Part shown: positions 46,778 to 57,200 of the stretch, in pieces
How the letters are laid out: each line of letters begins with the position of its first letter
How positions within the stretch are numbered: the stretch's first letter is position 1
Assembly: GCA_007741555.1 (NCBI GenBank)
Contig: CP036526.1
Coordinates: forward strand, 3,038,001-3,102,000
Origin: Stieleria marina
GTDB lineage: Bacteria > Planctomycetota > Planctomycetia > Pirellulales > Pirellulaceae
DNA length: 64,000 nt
Direction of reading: 5' to 3'
Made by a program: the position numbers and the translations under genes
The notes under the pieces: model-generated
Databases searched by the model: none
Seen by the model: only the letters and a program-made list of their open reading frames with translations
Told to the model about the DNA's origin: nothing

Positions 46778-49700
46778 ATGCCTTACCAATCTCCGGCAAC
46801 GGTAACATCGTGGAAGAAATCGAATTTGCGTCAGTCGGTGCGAAAATCGGTGTTCCGGCTCAGCGATTTGCACGCAAGTAACGTGATTCCATTGTTTTTG
46901 TCGGCACTCTTGTTCGGTTGCGGGGACTCGGAGAGTCGCCCGGCGAAAACAATCCAGCCGAATCAGGCAGCTCAGGATTCTTCAGCGAAAACCACTCCCG
47001 TTCCGCTGGAGTTTGCAGCCAAGGACGAGGCATCCGATGCGTCGCAGGCATTGGCGGCGGCCGCAGAGTTGCTTGCGAAAGGCGAACTTGAATCCGCTTT
47101 CGAGCTGATGTCGCAGCAGTTGATTCGGTTTCCAGATGACGTTGCATCGATTTTGTTGACAAGTCGTATCGAGCGGGCTCGAGGTAATCAGCAGACAGCC
47201 ATCGAATTGGCTGAATCGATCCCAATCAAATCGGCGGCAAGCGTTGATGCAACCAACGTGCTGGTGCAGTTGTACTTGGAAGCCAACGAACCGAAGCTGG
47301 CAATTCAGAGAATCAATCGTGCACTGAATCAGGGGGCGATGCCAGGCGCGCAGGCAGTTCTTTGGAGACAGCAGTTGTGGGCTCTACTGAATCGACTGGG
47401 GCGGCGGCAGGAAGCATCTGCACACGCCGATGTCCTCTGTCGTGCAGGCTACATCAATCGCCAGCTTTTGATTTCGCTGCTCCGGCGTAACGATTCGTTT
47501 CCGATTGTTTTGAATAGTGACTCTCCCAGCAAGCATTTTTATCCAGGACTGGGGCATGCACGCTGGTCGTTTTCGCAAGGAAAGTATGAACAGGCGCTAG
47601 AGTATCTGAAGGAACAGAAGGCCGATTTTGAATCTTCTGCGGCGCGAGCCCTTTACGGGCGATTGTTGGCAGAGACGCAGGCGAATGACGAAATTCCTTC
47701 GTGGCACGATGGCTGCGATGAAGAAACCCGCAAGTTCAGTGACTACTGGGCGGCAATGGGGATTTTCCTGTTCGACCAGCAAGAGCTCAGTGCGTCCGCG
47801 TTTGCTCTTTGTCAGGCTGTGTCGATCGATCCCACCGATGATGATCTCTGCCACCGGTTGGCACGCGTTCTAGCGGCACTGGATCGGAGAGACGATTCGC
47901 TTCATATGCGGGAGCATGGGATTCTTGATGCCAAGCTCAAAAATCGCTTGAAGCAACTGTCGCTGAATCAGCCACAACCAGAGTTGACTGATGATCTCCC
48001 AGAGATGTTGCTAACACTCGGCCGTCCATTTGAATCGATCGGTTGGTCGTTGGTCGATCTTCCTCCAGGCAACGATGCCAAGCGTCAGAGTCTGCAGCAA
48101 CAACGCGAGTTTTTGCGGAGCAAAGTCGAGGCGATCAACATGGCGAGTGAAGTCGCGATGACGCAGATTGATCGCGATGATTTTTCGATGGACGGCGCAG
48201 CGGAGTTCCTGGCATCAAGTATTTCCCAAAGTCAGAAAGTACCGCCGAACGCTGGTCTCGATCGATCATCACCATCAATGATCGAGCCGAAATTAGACGA
48301 CGTGGCGCAAGAGAGAGGGCTCGTTTTTCAGTGGTATCATGCCAAGGAGATTGATCTGGCATCGATCCCCCTTCACGAGATGCTTGGCGGCGGAATTTGC
48401 GTTTGCGATTTCGATCGCGACGGGTTTCCAGACGTTTATTTTGGCCAAGGATCGGGGGACCCGCCATCGGGACGCAGCACGCGATCCAATCAGCTGTTTC
48501 GAAACAGAAACGGTCATTTCGCGGATGTGACCGTCGCTGCGGTTGCTCAGGACGACAGCTATTCATCCGGAATTGCCGCCGGTGATGTCAACCAGGACGG
48601 ATTTCCGGACCTCTATTTAGGGGCATTGGGTGGTAATCGTCTTTTGATCAACAACGGTGACGGCACCTTTCGTGATTCGTCGGATTCTTTAGGCGAACCG
48701 TCTGGTCAATTTACTTCGTCGGTCGCAATCGCAGATTTGACGGGCAATGGTTTGCCCGATTTATTCGAAGGCGTGTACGTCGAAATGGACGACGCGTTTC
48801 GTCTGCCCGATCGAGCTGCGGACGGAAAAGAAGTGGCACCTAGCCCAAACGAATTTTACGCGGAAGTCGATCGTTGGTACGCCAATCAAGGCGAAGAGAA
48901 ATTCCAAGCTCGATCGATTGATCGTGAACGAATCGAACCGGGGACTTCATTGGGAATCGTGATCACAGACATCGATGCTGACGGCAGCAACGATGTTTTG
49001 GTCAGCAACGACGCGCGTCCGAATCACCTTCTGAGTGGTTTCGGCACGCCGCCTATTCGCAACGGTGCCGGACCATTGGGGCTGGCGTTCGGTTTTCGTG
49101 GGTTCAGCAATTCGTGCATGGGAATTGCGTCGGGGGACTTCAATCGCGACGGGCGTCTGGATTTTCACATTACTAATTTTCAAGACGAACCCAATAACTA
49201 TTTTTTGCAAAGTGACGCAGGCGTCTACGGCGACTTTGCTACCCGGTACGGCCTGGGGGATTTGTCAGAATCCTATCTTGGGTTCGGTATCAAAGCGGTC
49301 GATTTTAATCGAGACGGATGGCTCGATTTTTTCACTACCAACGGGCATGTCTTCGACGAACGCTTTCGCGGCAAAGAGTTTCAGATGCCTCCGCAAATCT
49401 TTCTCAATCATGCCAATCAGTTTGTGGCCGTCTCTGCGTCGGACCCAGAGAGATATTGCGCAAAGAAAGTCGTCGGTCGTAGCGTGGCAAAGATTGATTT
49501 CGATCGCGATCTAGATGTGGACCTGATCGTTGGTCATTTGGATGTGCCTGCCGCGTTGCTAGACAACAGCACTACCGCGCAGGGGAATGCGGTGCAGTTA
49601 GCGTTTGTCGGGACGGATTGCGAACGCGATGCGATCGGCACGCGTGTTGTTGTAACGGCAAGGGGTGAGTCGTTTACCGATTGGGTGACTGCCGGAAACG

Positions 49701-49879
49701 GGTTTCTCTGTTCGGATGATCCTGTCATCGACTTGGGGATCGGATCAGCAGCGAAGGTCGACTCCATTGAAGTTTACTGGGCCGGGGGTTATTCGCAGAC
49801 TTTTCGTGATATCGCCGCCAACGAACGTTATCTCGTCGTTGAAGGCCAAGACGAAGTTTGGCTCGATCGCACACCGTAG
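46778..49879 (+). CDS. Giant surface lipoprotein: TPR repeats, FG-GAP propeller, UnbV domain (subfamily B, copy 1)
   Basis: 1,033 residues from the ATG at 46778, 5 bp after the cytochrome stop codon; an earlier in-frame start at 46688 would overlap the cytochrome by 85 bp. Lipobox 'LFGC' at about residues 44-47 after an unusually long, basic n-region. TPR-like helices at about 80-440. Propeller at about 540-900 with 'DFDRDGFPDVYFGQG', 'DVNQDGFPDLYLGALG', 'DFNRDGRLDFHITN' and 'DFNRDGWLDFFTTNG'. UnbV domain at about 925-1030 ('GTRVVVTARGE', 'VDSIEVYWAGG'). It heads the first of two tandem cassettes with a tiny lipoprotein and a DUF1559 protein. Confidence 0.9.
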   Translation: MPYQSPATVTSWKKSNLRQSVRKSVFRLSDLHASNVIPLFLSALLFGCGDSESRPAKTIQPNQAAQDSSAKTTPVPLEFAAKDEASDASQALAAAAELLAKGELESAFELMSQQLIRFPDDVASILLTSRIERARGNQQTAIELAESIPIKSAASVDATNVLVQLYLEANEPKLAIQRINRALNQGAMPGAQAVLWRQQLWALLNRLGRRQEASAHADVLCRAGYINRQLLISLLRRNDSFPIVLNSDSPSKHFYPGLGHARWSFSQGKYEQALEYLKEQKADFESSAARALYGRLLAETQANDEIPSWHDGCDEETRKFSDYWAAMGIFLFDQQELSASAFALCQAVSIDPTDDDLCHRLARVLAALDRRDDSLHMREHGILDAKLKNRLKQLSLNQPQPELTDDLPEMLLTLGRPFESIGWSLVDLPPGNDAKRQSLQQQREFLRSKVEAINMASEVAMTQIDRDDFSMDGAAEFLASSISQSQKVPPNAGLDRSSPSMIEPKLDDVAQERGLVFQWYHAKEIDLASIPLHEMLGGGICVCDFDRDGFPDVYFGQGSGDPPSGRSTRSNQLFRNRNGHFADVTVAAVAQDDSYSSGIAAGDVNQDGFPDLYLGALGGNRLLINNGDGTFRDSSDSLGEPSGQFTSSVAIADLTGNGLPDLFEGVYVEMDDAFRLPDRAADGKEVAPSPNEFYAEVDRWYANQGEEKFQARSIDRERIEPGTSLGIVITDIDADGSNDVLVSNDARPNHLLSGFGTPPIRNGAGPLGLAFGFRGFSNSCMGIASGDFNRDGRLDFHITNFQDEPNNYFLQSDAGVYGDFATRYGLGDLSESYLGFGIKAVDFNRDGWLDFFTTNGHVFDERFRGKEFQMPPQIFLNHANQFVAVSASDPERYCAKKVVGRSVAKIDFDRDLDVDLIVGHLDVPAALLDNSTTAQGNAVQLAFVGTDCERDAIGTRVVVTARGESFTDWVTAGNGFLCSDDPVIDLGIGSAAKVDSIEVYWAGGYSQTFRDIAANERYLVVEGQDEVWLDRTP

Positions 49880-50229
49880 TAACGTCGTCGCTACGGTCGG
49901 TTCAAGCGGCGGCGGTTTGGGCGATCATGCCAGGGTTGGCTGCCAGAGCCAGTGAAAATAGTTCAGTGGCAATGCGCGAGTGTTCGCTGGGCACTGCGCG
50001 AATGCTCGTTGGTTATGGCGCCGTGACGTGACTCACTTCCTGTACAGTTTTCGTTTTTCATAGCTTGCCGGAGCTGGGCTGTTGCAACAGTTGGGCTGTG
50101 GTAGCTGTTAGACTTTTGCTCGAGACGATTGTTGTCCATGAATTGAGCGTTAGTTTTTAGTCTCACCGTATTGAGTTTGCGCTAAGTTCGTCCCCCCCCC
50201 CTCAGAATTCTGTTTTGGGAATGCAAGTC
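49880..50229. other. 350-bp leader region of the first small lipoprotein gene
   Basis: Contains a run of ten C residues at 50192-50201, 28 bases before the small-lipoprotein start. A shadow minus-strand frame of 67 codons has no features. The lipoprotein ribosome-binding site GGGA is at 50217-50220. Confidence 0.45.
50192..50201 (+). repeat. Homopolymeric C10 tract upstream of small lipoprotein gene
   Basis: Ten consecutive C residues lie just upstream of the ribosome-binding site. Tracts of this length can change by slipped-strand replication and are known in other bacteria to vary promoter spacing. No such tract precedes the second copy of the lipoprotein gene. Confidence 0.85.
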
Positions 50230-50418
50230 ATGAAGAAAGCTCCTTTTTACCTGTTGCTGTGTTTTACACTTTGTTTCTCGATCTCCGGTTGTGGAGGGAA
50301 CGAATCGCAAGTGATCGAAGCACCCGCCGAAACAAGTGACGGATCCGCGATGGAAGGCATGAGCGACGAAGAATACAACAAAGCCATGAATGAATCGATG
50401 AAACAGCAGGGCAATTAA
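50230..50418 (+). CDS. Tiny lipoprotein, copy 1 (cassette 1)
   Basis: 62 residues from the ATG at 50230 (two in-frame starts lie up to 15 bp upstream). A lipoprotein signal with lipobox 'ISGC' at about residues 17-20 leaves a mature peptide of about 43 residues. Its C-terminal half, 'DGSAMEGMSDEEYNKAMNES', is almost the same as in the copy at 57609. That conservation in two genes, each between a TPR-UnbV gene and a DUF1559 gene, argues that it is a real protein. The family is not one I recognise. A structural or assembly role with the neighbouring surface proteins is a guess. Confidence 0.85.
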   Translation: MKKAPFYLLLCFTLCFSISGCGGNESQVIEAPAETSDGSAMEGMSDEEYNKAMNESMKQQGN

Positions 50419-50760
50419 TTCGGCTCTTTGATGGCATCGCGCAGCGTAACGATGTGCATGATCTATGGGATTTGATCAAGGAAATTTGACTGCCAGCGAG
50501 AGGCAGACACCGATCATCAGCTCACGAAAGGTGGCATATAAGTTCGGTGTTTGGCTGAGAATCTTGGCGAATCGATGCCAAAACGCGATGTTTTTGCCTG
50601 TTTTTGCCTGTTTTTTGATTTCACGCGTTGAATTCGTTAGATTATTGACGCTTTAGTAGAGAAATTTGTGCAGGCTTTTACCCTGCGGTCCTACGTAACG
50701 GATGGACGGCGGGTTTTACTGTTTTGTTTTCCTTTTGTTTTAGTAGAGAAGAGGTATTTT
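50419..50760. other. 342-bp leader region of the first DUF1559 gene
   Basis: No gene recognised. The DUF1559 frame is open from 50668 but the pilin-like start is at 50761. A ribosome-binding site AAGAGG lies about 8 bases before it. A short direct repeat 'TTTTTGCCTGTTTTTTG'-like stretch is present near 50588-50618. Confidence 0.4.
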
Positions 50761-52023
50761 ATGAGTTCCCTCAAATCGAGGTCGCGGGGTTTTACCCTCG
50801 TGGAACTGTTGGTGGTCATTGCGATCATCGGCATTCTTGTCGGCTTGCTATTGCCAGCCGTTCAAGCAGCACGTGAAGCAGCACGACGGATGAGTTGCAG
50901 TAACAACTTCAAGAACATTGGGTTGGCGATTCACAACTATCATTCTGCTTACAAACAGATGCCTATCCACGGCACCGGTACCGGCATTGGACTGAACAGT
51001 CCGAACTGGTGGCAGCTTGGTAACGACGCGGGCAAGGAGACTTTGAGTGGCCTAGTCGGAATCACCCCGTTCATCGAACAGCAAGGTCTGTGGAGTTCGA
51101 TCTCCAATCCAATGACTGAAACGGTGTCTGGAAATGCTCCGCCAGCTAACACTGGTCTAACTGCGCCAGCAAGATGGCCAGCGATGGGACCAAGCCCACG
51201 GAACTTCGATACCGGTGTCGGATACATTCCTTGGTCGACCGAAATCCCTACTTTCCGTTGTCCTAGCGATCCAGGCGTCGGACTTCCGGCACTTGGACGG
51301 ACCAACTATGGATTGTGCTTGGGCGATTCAATCAGCACATGGCACAACAGTTTCAAGAACGGCAACCTGACGACCTCAGGCGGCTGGTCTCACAGTGCAG
51401 CTCAGTCGGTTAATCGCGGTATGTTCATGCACCGCAAAGCGACTAAGTTCCGTGATATTCTTGACGGACTGTCCAACACGATCGCGATGGGCGAAATCAA
51501 GACTGACCTTGGTGACCGTGACATTCGATCTGCGATTTCGTGGATCGGTCAAGGTAGCCAGGCTCACCATGACAACCCATCGTTGTGTCAAGATGCTGGT
51601 GAAATCGACCCCGAGCGCCCTACGTATTGGTGCAACGGTGGACCCGGATGTACCAACCCTTCGCGGATTGTTGCCAGCGGTCGTGACACTCGCGGCGGCA
51701 CGTGGTCTCATCACCGTGCATTGGTAACCGGCGTGTTCACAGTTCTGCCACCTAACGCAGAAATGTGCAGTGCGAACTGGCTAGATGGCCCGGGCACTTG
51801 TCCTCCATCAAGTAATCACCAAGGCGGAGCTCACATTTTGATGGGCGACGGTGCGGTCGTCTTCATGACGGACTCGGTTGAATCCGGTGATCGTCGTGCT
51901 GGTGGTGTTCGGTTGGGACAGACTGGTCCACGATCACCTGGATCGAAGAGCCCTTACGGTCTGTGGGGTGCTCTTGGCACCAAGGCTAGTGGCGAAACCA
52001 TCGAAGAACAGTTGAACCAGTAG
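50761..52023 (+). CDS. DUF1559 type IV-pilin-like protein, copy 1 (cassette 1)
   Basis: 420 residues. The N-terminus is a prepilin signal: a short basic leader 'MSSLKSRSRG' cleaved before '[20 protein letters not shown]', with Glu5 of the mature protein. The DUF1559 (SBP_bac_10-like) body follows, with '[19 protein letters not shown]', '[16 protein letters not shown]', and the C-terminal '[18 protein letters not shown]' that marks the H-x9-DG motif family. Planctomycetes have many such pseudopilins, thought to build or decorate extracellular appendages. It is about 80% identical, by eye, to the copy at 58200. A strong terminator follows. Confidence 0.94.
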   Translation: MSSLKSRSRGFTLVELLVVIAIIGILVGLLLPAVQAAREAARRMSCSNNFKNIGLAIHNYHSAYKQMPIHGTGTGIGLNSPNWWQLGNDAGKETLSGLVGITPFIEQQGLWSSISNPMTETVSGNAPPANTGLTAPARWPAMGPSPRNFDTGVGYIPWSTEIPTFRCPSDPGVGLPALGRTNYGLCLGDSISTWHNSFKNGNLTTSGGWSHSAAQSVNRGMFMHRKATKFRDILDGLSNTIAMGEIKTDLGDRDIRSAISWIGQGSQAHHDNPSLCQDAGEIDPERPTYWCNGGPGCTNPSRIVASGRDTRGGTWSHHRALVTGVFTVLPPNAEMCSANWLDGPGTCPPSSNHQGGAHILMGDGAVVFMTDSVESGDRRAGGVRLGQTGPRSPGSKSPYGLWGALGTKASGETIEEQLNQ

Positions 52024-52053
52024 TCTGCTGAAGTTGGCTGAAATTCAAATTTG

Positions 52054-52087
52054 CCTCACACGTAGCAATGCGTGTGAGGTTTTTTTT
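52054..52087 (+). terminator. Intrinsic terminator of DUF1559 copy 1
   Basis: Stem CCTCACACG (52054-52062) with CGTGTGAGG (52071-52079), 8-base loop, then eight Ts (52080-52087). The stem sequence is the same as in the terminator of DUF1559 copy 2. Confidence 0.95.
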
Positions 52088-52194
52088 GTGCGGTCATCGA
52101 ACACGTTGCTTCGTTGCAGTGGAAAGACGTTTCCAAGCGGTTGGAAACCGACGCGTTGGGCAAATCGTTCTGCAAATTGAATCGGTGAGTCGTT

Positions 52195-53715
52195 TCACTC
52201 GTTATTCGCCGATCCCGCAACGTTGTCGACACTGAGACCGCAAAGGATGAATGAAGGGGCAGCGATGTGATTGCCTGCCTGGACGACCTGTTGTCTTTGC
52301 CGTCCCATTTCCTCAAATGCAGCCTGTGCCTGAGGCTCTGTCATCGTGCCGTCGGTTACTGCGTGAACGAGATCGACGTTGATCCACCCGTACATTTCCA
52401 GCGGGCGATTAAGTTGTTTCAGTAATTTGACCAGCTCAGCAATCAACGGGCGATCGTTTGTGTCATTGATGGCTAGTGCGGCCCCCAGTTCTTGACTTCG
52501 CCGCAACAGCTTAGCCCGTGTCTTCGCTTCCTTGGCTGTTGCGTCATCACCAGCAGCGAGAAGAGATTTGCTCAGAAATTCGTACGCTTCTGCATCGGTT
52601 GCATTGATTAGCAGTGTTTTCGAGAAGCACTGAATTGCTTTGGTGCTGTCATTTTCGTTTAGAGCCAAACATCCGGTCGCAAACCAGCCATCAGCGTCCT
52701 TTGCGGTTATTTGGTGTTTTTCTGCCCACGATTTGACGGCATCAAAATCTTTCTCCGTTGCTCGGATTCGCGCAAGTAAAGAAGCCTCCGCATCGCTGAG
52801 CACGTCCACGGATTCAAGTATCGCCAATGCTTCGCTTTTCTGATCGCGGCTGAGTTCGGCTTGAGCCTTGGCCAGCGGGGTCAGTGGTTCGAGGGCAACT
52901 GTATTGGCGTCTTGCGGAAAGGGTTTCGACAAACGAATGAGTGAGCGAAGTTCAAGCTGATCTAGGCTCCCGATCTGGGCGAGCAGATTGAAGTGCAGAG
53001 GGGCATCGTTTCGTTTGCCCACTTTCAAGAGCAATTTGCCAAGGTGGTGGTGAACCATTTCCGACCGAGGAGCTTCGGCCAGGATTGCTCGGTACCGAGC
53101 TTCCGCTTCGTTGTAGTTGCCCGCTAGTACCATCCATTCGGCGGTTTGTCCCAGCGATGGTAATCGCGTCGCGGGCGTTTTAATGGAAAGGTCGTCCAGG
53201 ATCTTGATGGCTTCGTGGTAACGATGGCGGTCACCGAGCACCAGAGCATGAAGAAAGATTGACTCGGGATGATCAGGAGCCAACCGATTGACTTGCCGCA
53301 CCGCTTCAAATGCAACATCATCGTCGCCTTGCTCCAACGCACTCAACGCATAGTCCCGTAATTGGGCGGCGGATGGTTCTTGAGGGGTGGCTGGGGCGGC
53401 GGCGATTGTTAGCAGGTTGGGCTTCGCTGGCGTCTCTGGCTGCGTTGCAGGAGTGCCGTCGGTGTCGCCAGGCATGGTCTGCGGTTGGCTGTGCGAAGGG
53501 CCGTCAGCGTTGTTTGCCGCGGCAGCGGCGTTGACCGCACCAGAATCAGGAATCTTTAGCTCGACCGGCTCCGCCGCTGTCGTCAATTCCAGGTTGTCCG
53601 CCGAATCAGCGGCGTTGTCTTTCGCTGAACGATCGCAACCGCAAAGCAGCGTACACAGGCATAACGTGAACGTAATTTGCCAGGCAACAGGGGGCAGCGC
53701 TGTTTGATAGATCAT
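52195..53715 (-). CDS. TPR-only lipoprotein, paralog of the N-terminal half of the giant TPR-UnbV proteins
   Basis: 506 residues from the ATG at 53715 (an upstream in-frame start lacks signal-peptide character). Lipobox 'LCGC' at about residues 24-27, a Pro/Ala/Thr linker, then TPR-like repeats at about 110-470. Phrases match the giants: 'RLPSLGQTAEWMVLAGNYNE', 'EARYRAILAEAPRSEMVHHH', 'LDQLELRSLIRLSKPF', 'RPLEMYGWINVDLVHAVTDG'. It ends with 'FILCGLSVDNVAGSANNE', which aligns with the 'CGLDL' linker found directly before the propeller in subfamily A, so the protein stops exactly where FG-GAP would begin. It is convergent with DUF1559 copy 1 and sits between the two cassettes. Confidence 0.85.
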   Translation of the reverse strand: MIYQTALPPVAWQITFTLCLCTLLCGCDRSAKDNAADSADNLELTTAAEPVELKIPDSGAVNAAAAANNADGPSHSQPQTMPGDTDGTPATQPETPAKPNLLTIAAAPATPQEPSAAQLRDYALSALEQGDDDVAFEAVRQVNRLAPDHPESIFLHALVLGDRHRYHEAIKILDDLSIKTPATRLPSLGQTAEWMVLAGNYNEAEARYRAILAEAPRSEMVHHHLGKLLLKVGKRNDAPLHFNLLAQIGSLDQLELRSLIRLSKPFPQDANTVALEPLTPLAKAQAELSRDQKSEALAILESVDVLSDAEASLLARIRATEKDFDAVKSWAEKHQITAKDADGWFATGCLALNENDSTKAIQCFSKTLLINATDAEAYEFLSKSLLAAGDDATAKEAKTRAKLLRRSQELGAALAINDTNDRPLIAELVKLLKQLNRPLEMYGWINVDLVHAVTDGTMTEPQAQAAFEEMGRQRQQVVQAGNHIAAPSFILCGLSVDNVAGSANNE

Positions 53716-54291
53716 GCGTTCAAAGTCTGGGGAAGCTTTTGGTACGAAGTGTCGCCGTGGTTGGTTCAGGACTTCTACTTGAAGCGACTCGTTTGCGAGC
53801 AATGGCAAATCCGAACACCAACACCGCATACGAATGGGGAATTAAAAACAGTCCAGCCAACAATGTGAAGATAGGTCCGTCGCGTAGGTGCTGCAAGCAG
53901 CGAATCACAACGGTGATCGGGGGCAAGCGTTGGATTCTGGATGGCAGACGAGCCGATGGATCAGGTCGAGGAAATGGTTTGCCAATCAGACGGCGATCCG
54001 ATTTTGGATCAGATAAGATCGAGCCCAACCGATGCTAGTCATCCAGTTTGCAGCGACTGCCACCGGCTAACGTGAAATGTTACGCTGCCGGGCTTGCGAG
54101 AGTGCGCCGTCAGACGCGTCTTTTGGAAGTGCTTAGTTTACGAATCGAGCAACCGGTTGCGATCCGGGCAATCCGTTTGGGTTGACGGTTAGTAGGCAAG
54201 CAGTCTGCAAGCAAGCAGTGTTCGTTCGCAAAGGCTGGATTCTTGTTTGTTGTTCCTCGACACCTCCCCTGTAATGGGACGTTTTTCCGCA
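53716..54291. other. 576-bp divergent spacer
   Basis: Between the TPR-only gene (minus) and the second subfamily B giant (plus). A plus-strand open frame of 99 codons (53739-54038) and shorter minus frames have no recognisable feature. Expected to contain both promoters. Confidence 0.4.
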
Positions 54292-57200
54292 ATGAATATG
54301 GTTGCAAATCTTGTAATGCGACATGCTGCCTGCGGAAGTTGCTGGTGCATCGTGGTTCTATGCCTGGCAGTGGTGCCGGGGTGTCGGCAGTCGGACGAAC
54401 CTTCTGCAGACGCTGTCGCCACGTCGACTGGCCAAGAGGATTCTGGGCAGGAGAATTCTGGGCAGGCGACGACAGTCGATGATCAGATCCGCGATCAATC
54501 GGGATCGGTTTCTGAAAAAATAGTGGCGTTCTTAAAGCGTGGTGATTTTGATTCGGCGTCCGATCTGATTTCGCAGAAACTTATCGAGCGTCCGGGCGAC
54601 TCCGAAATCTTGCTGCTTGCTAGTCGAGTCCATCAGGCAAAAGGTGACCGCGAAACCGCGTTGGAATTGGCTCAGTCCGTAGGGAGCGAATCCGCTCAAA
54701 GTGTCGAGGCAGTCAATCTGACGTTGCAATTGCAGTTGGAACTGGGGCGTCCCGGCGATGCGATCGATGAACTTGGCAAAGCAGTGAAACGCAGTTCGGT
54801 CGCCCGTGGCCAAATCGCCAGCTGGCGTCAGCAACTCTGGGCGTTGCTGAATCGTTTTGGACGTCGGCAAGAAGCCTGTCAGCAGGCCGACCAAATGTGT
54901 CGCGAAGGTTATCTCAATCGAAAGTTGCTCATCTCGCTGATTCGCCGCGGGGATTCCTTTCCACTTGCGATTGGCACTGACACGCCCGCGGATTTTTTCT
55001 ACCCCGGGCTCGGAACCGCCCGTTGGTATTTCTCACAGGGGGAATTCAAAAAAGCTCTGGAGCATCTTTCCAAAGAAGCCAGCGCGGAATTCCAGTCCGA
55101 CGCGGCGCGAGCTCTCTACGGACGCTTGCTGGCCGAGAGTCAGGCGACCGACGAAGTCAATCATTGGTACGGTCAGACTAACAAAGAGACGCAGGCGTTC
55201 AGCGATTACTGGGTCGCTCTTGGAATTGTGTTTTTTGATCAGCAGCGATTTGAAGCTTCGTCGCGAGCGTTGTTGGAAGCGATCTATATCGACCCGACGG
55301 ATGATGACGCTTGCCATCGCTTGGCACGCGTATTGGATGCACTGGAGCGACGTGAAGACGCTGCAACGATACGCGAACATGCCATTCGCAATGCTGAGTT
55401 GAAGAGCTTAGCCAAACGACTGTCGCTGGATCAGCCGCAGCCAGAGTTGACAGTTGGTTTGCCAGAAATGCTAGTCGACCTCGGGCGCCCGTTCGAGGCG
55501 ATTGGATGGGCCCTATTGGATTTGCCGCCAGGCAATCAGGCAAAGGCGACGAGTCTTCGGCAGCAGTTGGCTTTCCTGCGCAGCAAGCCTGAAACGAGCA
55601 GCATGGCAAGTGAAGTTGCGATTGCCCAGATCAATCGAGATGAACTTGAAATGGACGACGCGATACAGAAGCTAGCAGCTGAATCGCAGGCCGCTGCCGA
55701 CGCCAGCGATGATCCGGGCGGCCTTTCTGGAAATCGATTGCCTCCGCAACTTGTTGAACCTGATCTGAAAAACGTGGCCACCGAAAAAGGGCTTGTGTTT
55801 CAGTGGTATCACGCCCCCGAGATCGATTTGAAGTCCATCCCACTTCATGAGTTTATGGGCGGTGCCATCGCGGTGGGCGACTACGACCGAGACGGATGGC
55901 CCGATCTGTATATGGGCCAAGGGTCAGGCGAGCCGCCTTTGGAGAATTGCACCCGATCAAACCAGTACTTCCGAAATATCGGCGGACGATTTATCGATCA
56001 GACGGAGTCTGCCGGAGCCGCTGATTTTCACTACTCAGTCGGCATCGCCGCGGGGGATGTGAATCAAGACGGCTTTGTTGACCTATACCTTGGGGCGCTC
56101 GGCGACAACAAGCTTTTGATCAACAACGGAGACGGAACCTTCCACGATGCGACGACGACCCTGGGGCCAGCATCGCCTCAGTTCACCAGTTCGGTCGCGA
56201 TCGCCGATTTAACCGGAGACGCACGCCCTGAAATTTTCGAAGGCGTCTATGTGGAAATGGAAGGTGGTTTTCGATTGCCAGAGGAAGACGAAAGTGGTCG
56301 CGAGGTGATGCCGGGACCGAATGATTTTTATGCCGAAGTAGATCGCTGGTATCAAAACCTTGGCGATGGGGATTTTAAAATACGATCTCTCGATCGTGAA
56401 GCCATCGAACCCGCAACCGCGCTCGGTTTGATCGTGACTGATACTGATGCCGACGGTCGCAATGAGGTTTTCATTAGCAACGACGCGCGTCCCAATCATC
56501 TGCTGGTTGGTTTCGATGGATCGACGGTCAGCAACATCGCGGCCCCATCTGGGCTGGCGTTTGGTTGGCGTGGTTTTAGCGATTCATGCATGGGCATCGC
56601 GTCCGGCGATTTTAATCGTGATGGTCGCATTGATCTAAGTATCACGAACTTTTCCGACGAGTCGAACAACCTTTTTTTGCAAGGTAACAGCGGCGTATTC
56701 ACTGATCGAGCTAGACAGTACCAGTTGGACGCGTTGACGTTTCCCTACGTTGGGTTCGGCACCAAGGCGATCGATTTTAATCGCGACGGATGGATCGATT
56801 TTTTCATCAGCAACGGCCACGTATTTGATCAACGCAGCCGTGGGGGAAAATTTGCAATGCCGCCACAGGTCATTCTCAATCAGGAAAGCGGGTTTGTCTC
56901 GCCGCCGGTTGCCGGCGATTCGGACTATCTGCAAGGAAATTACGTGGGTCGCTCGGTCGCCAAATTTGATTTTGATCGGGATCAAGATTTAGATCTGGTT
57001 GTCGGCCACTTGGACGCGCCCTATGCGTTGTTAGAAAGTCGCACCATCAAACAAGGTGCCTCGCTTCAGTTGGTTTTGGTTGGGACCCAGTGCGAACGGG
57101 CAGCAACTGGAACGCGCGTTGTTGTCACTGCAGGCGGTCAGCAATTCACAAGTTGGGTCGCGGCGGGCAACGGATACCTTTGCTCAGATGAAACGATGCT

